A DNA stretch of 64,000 nt from Harmonia axyridis (lineage: Eukaryota; Arthropoda; Insecta; Coleoptera; Coccinellidae), in the NCBI RefSeq assembly GCF_914767665.1, contig NC_059501.1:81132798-81196797 (forward strand), written 5' to 3'. Under the pieces are notes generated by a model. It did not search any database. It saw nothing but the letters and a program-made list of their open reading frames with translations, and was not told the DNA's origin. Below, piece after piece: positions 22,640-34,400 of this stretch. The translations under genes were made by a program, and so were the position numbers. Numbering within the stretch: position 1 is the stretch's first letter; every line of letters begins with the position of its first letter.

Positions 22640-23620
22640 GGGTGTTTTTTTTTGGGCTATAGAACTTTAAATTGCAATAAAACAACGATGGATTATTCGA
22701 TTGACATGAATTTTATTTATCCGCAAGATAATCTTGTGGCATTACATTTTAAATATGACTTCTGGCATATGACGGCCACGGCTGGCTTGGATGTAATCCA
22801 ATCTGGACGTCCATCTTTCGATGACTTTTTCCAACATTTATGGCCGTATATCGTTTACGTATATCGGCATTAACACGGCGAATGTTGTCTTCCAAATGGT
22901 CAAGGGTTTGTGGCTTATCCGCATAGACCAATGACTTTACATAGCCCCACAGAAACTAGTCTAGCGGTATTAAATCACAAGATCTTGGAGGCCAATTCAC
23001 AGGTCCAAAACATTAAATTAGGCGGATACCAAACATGTCTTCCAATAAATCGATTGTGGCACGAGCTGTGAGACATGTTGCGCCGTCTTGTTGGAACCAC
23101 AGCTCCTGTACATCATAACCGTGATGTCCAGGAGCTGTGGTTCCAACAACCGTTCAATTCAGGAATGAAAAAGTTAGTAATCATGGCTCTATACCGATCA
23201 CCATTGACTGTAACGTTCTGGCCATCATCGTTTTTGAAGAAGTACGGACCAATGATTCCACCAGCCCATAAAGCGCACCAAACAGTCAGTTTTTCTGGAT
23301 GTAACGGTGTTTCGACATACACTTGAGAATAAGCTTCACTCCAAATGCGGCAGTTTTGTCTGTTGACGTAGCCATTCAACCAGAAGTGCTCTTCATCGCT
23401 AAACAAAATAAAATGGACGTAGTGCGCAATACGTATTCCGCACAGAACCATTATTTTCGAAATGAAATTGCACTATTTGCAAGCGTTGTTCAGACGTGAG
23501 TCTATTCATGATGAATTGCCAAACCAAACTGAGAATAAATCACTTGACAGCTGTTAAAATCGGTCGCCATCTTGAACAGTAATGCCAACTTAAAGTTATA
23601 TACCTCGAAAAAAAACACCC
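22640..23620 (-). mobile_element. DUF4817-type transposon deletion derivative B
   Basis: Inverted ends start GGGTGTTTTTTTTTGGGC at 22640 and finish CACCC at 23620. The minus strand encodes the same shortened transposase as the copy at 4826-5761: the N-terminal start runs straight into HFILFSDEEHFWLNGY after the VCGIRIAH region, so it carries the same internal deletion. The catalytic core is then broken by an inverted duplication (23090-23147) and frameshifts. The C-terminal ORF resumes at MVYADKPQTLDHLEDNIRR. Inactive, but both termini are kept. Confidence 0.85.
23090..23147. repeat. 26-bp snap-back inverted duplication inside transposon B
   Basis: GTTGGAACCACAGCTCCTGT (23090 on) with its next six bases is inverted at 23122-23147, with one mismatch and a 6-nt loop. 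The other copies (4826-5761, 55049-55546) have this segment only once. Confidence 0.85.
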
Positions 23621-24621
23621 TATATAAGGTATTTCTTTTCCAATATTTTTCTTGAATTTCCTATGCTTCTAATGATATGATGAGTTCACTTAGCTTGAAA
23701 ATGTCATTCAATATAAGCACCTAAAATATCAACCCAATTGGATCTGTAGTCATGGAAGTATTGGACTTTACTTTTCTCCTAACTCTTTCTGAATTTTCTA
23801 CGGTTCCAGTTATTGCTATCAATACAAAATTTGGCACTTATCTTGACTTTGTTATTCTATAGAGCCAGGCCTAATCTCAACCCAATCGGATGTGTAATCA
23901 TCGAATTTGAGGCCGTATTCGTTATTATCGAGTTGAACCTCAGCATTTGAGACCAATACTGGTCCAAAATTCGAAAAAGACAGACATTATCACGAACTGA
24001 TAGAGCGATCGTTTCGAAGAACGAGCTCTCATAAACAAATGCCAAATGAAAATGTTTTCATTGTATTGTTCCATACAATGGCAGAACCTGTTTGGCTGAG
24101 AAAATCATGGAAAAATATTCACTCAACCCGCCAAGAAAATGAGTGTCTATACAGGTTTTTGACTCCTGAAAACAATGGATCTACACTTCCAAGAAAGGAA
24201 TTATGAACAAGTTCAATGTACACGAAAATAAAGCATTTTGATGCCTCAACACAAGGTCTTCTGTACGCTCCAGCAACTTTGTAGCTTCATATTCACATGG
24301 TTGGATGGTTGATCTGAGGTTTTGATATTATTTCACTTGATAAGTAGGTCCTGTGGGAAGATTCGACCATTGTTTTTTATTTTCTTGAAGATGCACAACA
24401 TTGGCGCCTAATGGTCTATCATTTTTCTTGATGTTGTTGAAAGAGATGTGGATGACTTATTTTTCTTTTTGTATTTTGTAAAAAAAAACTATCTGATAGT
24501 TTAACATCGATTTTCATAAAACTTTGATTGACCGATCAAAGCGTTCATTGTAGTTTTCAATCTATATGGAAGGGTCAAAAATGAACTGGAATTGAACACA
24601 GAAATGATTTGAATCACCCTC
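23621..24621. other. Intergenic, nothing recognised
   Basis: AT-rich. A few phrases (CTGAATTTTCTACGGTTCCA near 23791) recur inverted in other intergenic parts of the window (around 17570 and 62165), suggesting an old dispersed repeat. Confidence 0.3.
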
Positions 24622-25196
24622 AGGGTAATAAACATAGATAGAGGGAGCATATGTCATTTTCAGTGAGCAAATTTTGTCCCCAACATCAAATTTGGCATGA
24701 AGCGCGCGGAAATGAAAATATATCAGTGATACGATATTTCACTCAATTCGCGAGTTTCTCTACAAAGAACGCACTTCTTATGTCCCATTATGAATCAACG
24801 TTTCATATTAACTCAAAATATATTGAAATAAATAGCTAAATATATCATAAATTCAGAAAACAAACTTCAAGCGCGCCAAACGAAGTGAAACAACCGATGA
24901 CACTAGGAGAGCAAAAGTTGCCAAACCTTGGATTTCAGCAGGTAGATACAGAAAATAATAAAAATTCTGCTTATAATAAATTCGAAAATTAGGAAAAATA
25001 TCGGATTCCAAATATTCAAATTTGCATATTTATTCGGGAATCACTTAAATAAATATTTTTCATTCAATATAATATTCATTTATAATGATATAGTAAAATT
25101 GTGCATTTGAAAATATATCACAATCCGACAACTTCGTCTAACCATGATGGATACATGTAAAAATTGTATACTTCCTCTATCTATGTTTATTATTCT
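24622..25196. mobile_element. MITE (AATAAACATAGATAG family), copy 2
   Basis: The same inverted termini as copy 1, with the fullest interior (it includes GTCATTTTCAGTGAGCAAAT near the left end). No ORF of its own; the frame at 24651-24839 lies inside the MITE. Confidence 0.75.
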
Positions 25197-25425
25197 ACGA
25201 TAAAACCCAACATAAGAGAGCGAATTGGTGAAAAAAAAACTCAGGGATTTTGCATCACGATACCACACCACCTTCGTAATGTGAACGAATTTCTGACCAG
25301 AATCTCAACAAATATATCTAAAATTTATTACACAGTCATTTCAGTTTGAAAACATAAATCATCAATCAAATTCTTTGTTCCAACTACCACATGACTTAAA
25401 AAATTGCGATCCTTATGATACTTAC

Positions 25426-25503
25426 CTGTTGGAATCTTTTTTTGTGTTGGTGCTCAAGAGATTCCTTGAGACGGTTCTCAATGATATCCTGTTTCTTCAA
25501 CAT
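25426..25503 (-). CDS. Possible small first exon (26 codons), unassigned
   Basis: From ATG at 25503 the minus strand reads MLKKQDIIENRLKESLE then HQHKKRFQQ and stops at a consensus donor (CAACAG, then GTAAGT at 25425). The composition is strongly coding-like (charged, helical), but no partner exon was found and no family is recognised. It may be chance. Confidence 0.22.
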
Positions 25504-26249
25504 CCTTCTCCTAATCATACAGCTTACCTGTCATTATACATCATATTTCCTCTTATAACATGCATGTAATGGGTTTCATCATTATTGGATGATTTTCATT
25601 CATCATTGCACTTTTAGTGCACATTTATATAAGTTGCTTCGAGATGGTTTGTGTTCTTCTCAGGAGATTTTTACGAATACAATAATAGCGCAGCAAAATT
25701 TTATAGAATGTGTATGCTATTCCACAGAAGAATATGAATATTTAGATTTATTTCATTGCGAAAAAGATTATTTTTATTATTATATTATATTATTTTTATT
25801 TATTAACTGTCCTAAAATTAATTATTTTGAAAGTGGATGATTGATAATTAATTTTTATAGAGTGAAAATAATATTCAATAAAAAAATGTTGAAGTCGAAT
25901 ATTTGAGAAATTGATGAAATTAAAACTATAAACTTATTTTTCTTTTTTGAGAGATTCTAAATCTGACAGATTTTCAATAACTCTGAGTTCTTGATACAAA
26001 ATTGAGTTTAATTTTAGTATATTCCGCTTAAATAATTATTTTACATAAAAAAAACTCGCAACTTTTCTCATCGACTTTTTCCTTTTTTTTTAAGATTATT
26101 TTCGAAATTATAGATTCAATGATAATTACAATATCATATAATAAATTATTGAAAGTTCATTCACGCAGTTGAGATTATATTGATAATTTTAGGAGTGAAT
26201 TTCAATTTTTCATAAAAAAATCTAGACATTAATGTTTATGAAACCAAAA

Positions 26250-26715
26250 TATGCAGTAATTAGGATGATATCTAGTATTTTCACAGAACTGTAGGAATTT
26301 ATTTTCACTTATTTTGTTTTTAACTGAAACTAAAAAAATTGTATTTTTAATTTCCAATTTTTTTTCATGTAATGAAATGATTTCTTATTTATTTGCAAAT
26401 AATGATAACCATGTTTTTGTATATTTATTACACTTCAGTATTTATTTCCACTTATTTTTTCAACTATAATCTTCGAACAAAATTGAATTTTTCTTTTACA
26501 ATTTTTTTTTCATGTTTCATTATTCATTTGGAAATAATGATAACGATGTTTTTGTATATTTATTACACTTCAGTATTTATTTTCACAAATTTTTTTTCAA
26601 CTGTAAATCTTTTGACAAAATTGAATTTTTCATTCACAATTTTTTCCATGATTTATTATTCATTTGGAAATAATGATAATGATGTTTTTGTATATTTTTA
26701 CACTCCAATAGGCAA
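26250..26715. repeat. Tandem repeat, about 135-bp unit, 3 full copies
   Basis: AAATAATGATAA followed by GATGTTTTTGTATATTTATT recurs at about 26397, 26534 and 26668, with a degraded earlier copy upstream. The repeated peptide seen in the open frame at 26393-26734 is a by-product of this array. Confidence 0.8.
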
Positions 26716-26839
26716 TTCTCTGCACTTATGTTGAAACACAATGAACAGGAGTTGAGAATGATTGTTAAACTCAGGAAATGGGATAAATAAAACTTCAACA
26801 CTTCTAATATAGGTACTTGATTTACTATTTTCGTGACCA

Positions 26840-29800
26840 ACGAATGTTTCGAGTGGAAAAAACATAATTCACAAAATTTTCGAAATACATAACGAAAACA
26901 TCGACATATCAGTAAAACTTTATAAAACCAACAGAAATAAAATATATAAACAAAATGTTAGTAACATCCAGCTTACACAATCTCCACCTGTAAAATTATT
27001 CCTAAACTTTTATAACGGATTTTTTAAAGTACCCGCTCTAGAATTTCACAAAATCTGAACGAAATTTGACGAACAAAAATTTATTCGAAACACTGAAACC
27101 ATATACCATGAATCCCCAATTTATACACTTTCGCTATAATACAAGGTGTTAACTTTTCGATAAATAAAAAAAACAAAACGATGCGTGTGCAACTAAAAAT
27201 GATAAGATATTCGAATGAATGGTGAATCGAATGCAATAAAAATTCGAATGGATGGAACTAATTCTTTATTTAACAAAAAGTTAACAGTTCAAAGGCGTCT
27301 CTGTAAGTTGTTATAATGTACATAACACAGCCATGTCGCCCAAACAAAATTTCTGACAATCTGTCCTCATCAACATGGTTTGCTAGATACGAAAATAACT
27401 CAATAGCCTCTTATCATAGAAAATTGACGTCAACCAATGTTAAACTTTTTTTACAATAATTATTTCATAGAACTATAATCTAATAAATTATATAAAAATC
27501 TCTATACAAGCTATAACTTCATAATATCCATATTCATAATATAAAAAACACATGTGATGTTATTCTATAGGGTACACACAACAAAAAAAAAATTATAAAT
27601 AGTTTTACAACACTGGACCTATATAATTAACATCTGCAAGATTCAACACTGGTTGATGTCAACGAAAATATGCGTTAAATCTAAAACTTAGATTAAATTT
27701 ATAGTTTAATCTGGCATTTTCAAAATTTACTCTTTAATCAAGTAGTCTTCTTGAAAATAAATATATCTACAATTAAATGTCTGTCCTTGGGGATGATTGA
27801 TCTTAAAAATTGGCCACAGGTGCATATAAAGGGCAAGTTTCGAAAATTGTCTGACATATTGGCCTCGAATTTGACAGATGACAGCTAATTTCACAAATTC
27901 AGCAATGCTACCAACCTAACGTTGTATTCAGTTCGGACGAGATTTAATTTTGTTGGTAAGCTGAAATTTGAGTATCGAATTTCAGTCTCAATTTTCTAAT
28001 TTGTCAAAAATTCCAATAATATGTATACGAATTAAGCTTGAGTTCGGACAAAGGCACAAATATTCTCGTAAAAAAAATTCAAACTTTCGATGAAGTTGGA
28101 GAGCAAATATTTGATCAACTCCAAACTGAGATCTTTGATGATAATTTGAACGGTTTCGAGAAAAATATTTCATGACATATTCAAATCTTTCTAGATGTCC
28201 ATTTAATTAAATTGCTTCTATCGTATTTTCGAGTCGACATTTAATCTTTTAAGAAAATTCCAGTGGCGTAGTAAGTTTCGTTCACCCTTTATTTGCACCC
28301 GGACCTACGGAGATGATCTTTAACGAGAACTAGCGACAGCTAGTGTCCTTCAGGTAAACTTCGGATAAGGAAATCATAATTCACTTTGAAGCACATGGGA
28401 GGTATTGGGGGATGGAAACAATAATTTCTCTCGAAAAATTGGTTAAAAAGGTGAACCGTCTACCTTGCACGTACAGAATCATAATCGCGTAAAAATGTAA
28501 AAAAATCAGTATAGTTCTATATCAATAATCATCTAAAATCTATTCATAATATACTTTATACATCTCTTTATATAATATAATCTTTATAAAACCATGTGTC
28601 ACCAAGTAAAACTTAACTTAAAATAAGCACATCGAAAAACGGAGAAATACGAACTATAGAAATTTTTTTATGCGTACAATCTTATAACAAGCATTACAGT
28701 CTTTCAAGTGTATCAGGTATTATTCCTAAAATTTTCCTCGCTCGTTTACGAAAAAATCAAAAAAACGAAATGATGTGTGGAATCCGTTCCTTTTTAAAAA
28801 ACCCTACGTCTACCTAACTTCCCGTTTCTCGACGAAAAAAAAATCGCGACTTTATCCCATTTTTGAACGTTCGAAAATTGGAGTCGTCAATTTCGGAATT
28901 GGCAGTCTTGAGATATCTCGATTGATTCCCTTTTATTTTTTAATTTTTTTTTTCAATTATTCGCCCATATTCTTTCCATCGTTTTTCGACGTGTCCTATA
29001 TACAGGAGGTGACAAAACTAAAGAGCAATCAGTGCATTTTGCAAGAGTTTATTTTTTATTCCGAGATGGGAAGAGTGAGAGTCTAGAGGGGACAGGGGTT
29101 CCGCATGATCGATTTTGTCAAGACCTGTATATCTATATGTCTAAACGTGTATATAATTTAAACTTACGTGTTTAGTGTTAAGTGTGGCAGATTACATAAG
29201 TTATCAATATCTGTTATTAAATCGGATCGTTTTCGAGACAGCAACCTTTTTTTGGACGTGTATCGAACGAGTCAGCACCTTTGTAGGATTCAGAACTTTC
29301 ATTATTATCAACGAAGAGTTTTGTGGTATTGCACGCCATTTTGTTTTCGTTCGATCTGAAATACGCGGGTATCTCAGAGGACAACCTCCCCCATCCCATT
29401 TCCCCCCAAAAAAGATAAATCTCTTATAAATATCAACGAACTTTGAACAACAAACCTCAAAAAATACGAAGTTGTACTTTCAAATCAGGGCCTGGATTAT
29501 ATACAGTAGTTCCCAGTCGTAGAACGATCAAATCACCGGTTCCTTGTCCGTCGATCTCTGTGCATATTTTTCTTTTAATACGGAAAATATCTGGTTCGGG
29601 TGATACTGCATATACATACATATTTTTTTTTTGTTAATTATATGAACACATCTTCACGCGTTTAAGATCCGGGTTGCGGTCTCGCCAACAATTCTCTTAT
29701 AGAGATCTGCTTTTTTTTTAAATTTCTATGTCACAACAATAAATTTTTATCTCATTATAACGAAATTAATCTTTATCATATTTATGTAGTTAAGGCCGAT

Positions 29801-30730
29801 ACAATCAGTTTCAAGGAATCTGAAAAGAAAAACTGTTATAAGTAATCACGTGGAAAATTTTTAAACATCGAGCTGCCAATGAAGAACTGGCTACTTTGAA
29901 TTTTGAAGAATAGTTTTAAGAATTAATCAAATAATTGACTATCTAATTCCATATTGTTTCATATGAAGCAAAACTATCAATGGAATCCACCTCCTTAAAC
30001 ATTTTTTTCTCATAAATAACATATTTCTTGTTATTTGAAAACAATTAGTATTACAGCTGGGCTCAAATATTTTAGACATATTAAGTTGTAGCAAACACAC
30101 ACAAATATTTTTTAGGCCTTGTTCAATTCAATGAAAGCTCGATATTTTCAATTTAACTGATTTTATTTCTACTATAACTAGGCATAATATGCCTGAAATT
30201 AAAATGAAAAGTTAACAAATACGGTAAGAGAAATTATGAAGTGTATGAAAATTGCACAAAGGTGAACCTTGCACCAACAAATATTATAAAATATTTCATG
30301 GAAAACAAGAAAATCAAGGAAACGAGAATATAAGCGATTCAAGAATTATTAAGTTCTAATTATTTTTGAAACTTTCATATCTATAATCCAAGTCGCAGCG
30401 GAAATTCAAAAACAGATTTTCCTAATATTATTCAAATTTCTCCAGTGGCGGCTCGTGACTCGTTTAGAAGGTAATGATGCAAAGCGTGACTGTTAATTTC
30501 GTTTGATATGTTCGATATTGAAAAGGTGAAATATTTTGTGAACGACTCCTTTTCAGTCGATTAACAATTTTCACAACTATTAATAAAGGAAAGCTTACGT
30601 TACTACGAAATGATACAAGCGCAATAAGAAGCAAATTCGGACACATTGGGATACGGCCTTGCCAGCTTTGGCCATAACCACATGAAATAATCGAATTCAG
30701 TTGAAAAATAAATCTGAAAAAACAAACCGA
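26840..30730. other. Intergenic / possible distal HR3 3' region
   Basis: No gene or transposon is recognised in these 3.9 kb. Several TTTATT strings (AATAAA on the minus strand) could serve as HR3 polyadenylation signals, but none stands out. The ORFs at 28775-29637 lack recognisable domains. Confidence 0.35.
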
Positions 30731-30889
30731 TGTTTATTTGATAAAAATAAATATAAGCAATTTTTAATTTCCACAGATTTAAAATTTATTCAACACTTTC
30801 CAATGTGACCTATTCTTTATAGACAATTGTTGAATAAATTAAAAATCTGTGAAAATTAAAAAGTGCTTATATTTATTTTTATCAAAACA
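30731..30889. repeat. Hairpin, about 62-bp arms
   Basis: TGTTTATTTGATAAAAATAA and the rest of the arm at 30731-30795 are inverted at 30828-30889 (few mismatches), with a 32-nt loop. It lies about 400 bp past the HR3 stop on the sense side of that gene, so it may be in its 3'UTR. Most likely a small MITE. Confidence 0.75.
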
Positions 30890-31292
30890 ATATGAATTTT
30901 CATCAAGGAATAAATCCATTAAAACCGATGTTTGTTGATGCTTTGTGAAATACGTCGAATTTGTTCTTGATGACTTGGAATTTCAAAAAGGATGTAAGGA
31001 ATATAGGAGCAAAACTTATTTTTTTGTTAATTCGAAAAAGCACAAATCCAGAGTTCAAACTGAAACTGATAAAGTTACAACGTTCAGAACGGGTCATCAA
31101 CTGGTCTAGTCCTAAACTCATCTCGAACAGTTTGTAGTTGAAGGCAACAATCCGCCAATATACTTCATAAGGCTCACCTTGTTTTCTTGACATACACTTC
31201 ACTTATGATTTTAAAAGTCGGTATTTTATAATTGTGTACTTACAGTAGCTACACGATCCTGCTGCTACAGTTCAGAAGATGCTGCCGTTTAC

Positions 31293-31410
31293 TCAACTAT
31301 CGGAGTAGTCGGTGTCGGTGAAGAGTTCCCTGTGCAATGCGGGGAACTCTATGTGGGGATTCGCTCTCCTGAACTTTATCAGAGCAGTCAGATGAAGAAT
31401 GTTCATTTCC
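31293..31410 (-). CDS. Hr3: HR3 exon 9 (AF-2 helix and stop)
   Basis: Acceptor ATTTTTCAG ends at 31411; the split codon AA+G gives Lys. Reads EMNILHLTALIKFRRAN, then PHIEFPALHRELF (helices 11-12, the AF-2 coactivator surface) and TDTDYSDS, TGA at 31293. At 118 bp it is easily missed. It matches the expected end of HR3 (ILHM..L.KFK....P.L.FPALYKELF). Confidence 0.93.
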
Positions 31411-34400
31411 CTGAAAAATTCAACGATTTTATTATTTTGTCATTCATTTTGATGAGAAAGGAGGATTGGAAAAGTGAGATGCTTCAATATTTGTCTATAA
31501 TTATTATCAGTTAATTTTCAACATCTGATCTCTTGTACTCTCGAGTGTAGATTCGTGGAATTAAAAAGAACTTTTTTTGATAAATACTATTGGGTGTACA
31601 ACTTTGCTTCCGCCTTTTGCAATAGATGGCTATAGCGGTAAGTGGTAGTCTGAATAAATAGATCGTAGATGTCATACAATAAGCTCAGGTATTTGTAAAT
31701 AGAATCGAAATATTAGTCGATTTGTGTCTGCACCATAAAGTTATTTTCGATTAAACATGTCAGCTTACGAGCCAAATACTAGTCATTTGTGGGAAGTTCT
31801 AATATTCTGCTTTAATATGAATAAATCTGCGGCTGAGACACATCGAATGCTCTCAAATACCTATGGTGAGGCCGCTATTAGTGAAAGAACGTGCCGAGAG
31901 TGGTTTCAACGCTTCAAGAACGGTGATTTTTGACGTCGAAGACCTGCATGGCGATTAAAGAGAGAAGTTTTTCGAAGATGCAGAATTGAGGGCAGAACTT
32001 GATCAAGACTGGTGTTAAACTCGAAAAGAATTGGCAGGATCATTGAGAGTGACGCGACAAGCCATCTCAAAACGCCTGAAAGTCATGGGAATGATTCAGA
32101 AACAAGGAAATTGGGTTCCGTACGAGTTGAATCTGAAAGATGTTGAACGACGTTTGTTTACTTGTGAACAGCTGCTTGCAAGTCAAAGATGGAAGGAATT
32201 TCTGCTCAGCGGAGTGTATTATAAGTTGTTAAAAACCGACTGCAACATTCAAGGCGATCGTTATCGAACGCAATAAATGCGTTTGAGCCGAGCATTGAAA
32301 GAAAAACGGCCGCAATACAACGACAGATATGATGAAGTGTTTTTATAGCATGACAATGCTCGACCCCATGTTGCGAAAGTGGTCAAGACATACTAGGAAA
32401 TGTTGAAATGGGAAGTCCTACCGCACCCGCCGTATTCTTCAGACATTGCTTCCTCGGACTATCACTCGTTTCGATCAACGGCACACGGCCTAGTGACCAA
32501 CACTTCTGGTCTTATCAAGAAGTAAAAAATTGAATCGATTCAAAAGATGACCAGTCTTTCCAATGCGACAATCGTACAGTGCCCAAAAGGTGGGAGAAAG
32601 TAGTGTCCAGCGATGAACAATACATTGAATCATAAATGTATAACCAGTTTTTTTTACAATGAAGCCTCGAATTTCGGAAAAAAAACGGCGGAAGCAAAGT
32701 TGCACGTCTATGTAAATATAGGTATCCCCCATTGTATAGATATGAACGTTCAAATTGAATTCGAATGGCAGGTTCCTACTGGAGGGTTTTCCAACAGGAA
32801 AAGTTGAACACAGAGAAACGTGGTGACATCGATAGACAATAACTCAACATTCTTTATACAATAAGGGCGTGATGATACTGAATCAAGTGGAAACTACAAG
32901 TTGTAGCATGTTCCAATTTAGAAAAAATTACAACTATTGAACTGAATTTTTCAATCTCAATACTTTTAGAAGCCTCAAACTTTCTCTTCAGTTCCATATA
33001 CTCACTTCAGAACGGGCATCCTCGTCATCAGAAAATCAAAGGTGGTAACGTCACCCTTGATCGGGATGCTGTGGGAATTCTCCAGCTCCGCCTTCAGAGC
33101 CTTCAAGATGGCGTACTGCACGCGACTGATCTCGGTGATGCCCTTCAGACCCTTGCGTTCTGGAAACATCGAAAGAAAGGGATGAAATAAATACGACGTC
33201 GTCTACACCGCCGTTGTCTGGGAGGTCTCTACTCACCTGGAGATATGAGGACGCTGGCGGCGAACAGGCCGAGCTCTTCGTCCGTGAGCTTCAGTTCCGT
33301 TATGCTCTTCGTCAGCTCGAACACACTGGTGACCAGCTTGAATTCGGACGTGTCCGCGCTGTAGAAGGCGTCCTGAGGGATCATCATGTCCCCGATCAGG
33401 ATCGAGTTGTTGGTCAGGTCGATGTAGCGGGATAGCAGGCAGAGGGCTACCTCAAACGCTCCTGGAAGGATAGAAACAATATTAATGGACAATATTTAAG
33501 ATATTGTTGGGGAAAGTATAGATGAAAACGTGTAGAAAATCAAGAGATCATGACCACTCGACTGGACCATAAAAATTTAATTCCACATTTATTCACTCGC
33601 CAAATGCACCCTTAGATCAGATTAGATTTAAGGGCATTATATTGCACCGCAACCTTATGGTTTGTGCCACCCTCAGAGCTGGCCTTGATATTGGTTCCTC
33701 CGGTTCCAGAGTTCTAATGAACTCCAGTATCTGGAAACTACTTCAAAGAGATTACTTCCTCACTTCTATAAGTCTCTTGACTGAAGCAATTTTTCCGTTG
33801 GCTAGCGATGGAGAGGCATTCTGTAACCAGGTGATCGGAAGTTTCTTCTTCTTCCTCGCAGAATCTCAACTCGTCGTTTTCTGCTAGACTAATTTTCATG
33901 AGGTATTTTCTGAGGTGGCAATGCCCAGTAAGAAATCCAGTGAGGAGGTAAAGCATGTTCTTGCTAAGATGCAGATACTTCTTTAATCTGGCAGTATCAA
34001 AGTTTCGAAGAAACTTTTTGGAATGATCCAACCCAGGAAGATTCTACTAGAATAATCCTCGGTTTTCTCCTTCTTCTGAAAGTTTTTCTTGTAGGTGTAT
34101 TGCACCCTTGCATCTGTTTGCAGTTTCCAAAAGTGCAAATGACGAAGGAAAGACAACGGGTCGAAAGCACAACGGCCATATTTACGGAACCCTGGAAATT
34201 TCAAATGTCTAGGTCTTTCAATAACGCGCTATTCACAACATAGCTTTCCACTAATATAAACAAACTATCATCTGTTCTCGAAATCGCAAAAAAAGTTTTT
34301 TCGTATTTCGCTAAAGGTTCCATACCTTGTTTGAGAAGCACGATCTGGTCGTCCTGAGAAAGTTTCATAAAGCCCGGCAGCAGTTTGGCGAATTCGATTA

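Noticed and set aside
26393..26734. 113-aa ORF with internal repeats
   Set aside because: Product of a 135-bp AT-rich tandem DNA repeat; no coding bias.
33006..33010. HR3 ending at LK-TGA in exon 8
   Set aside because: A consensus GTGAGT donor overlaps the stop, and the recovered exon 9 supplies the conserved AF-2 helix in phase.
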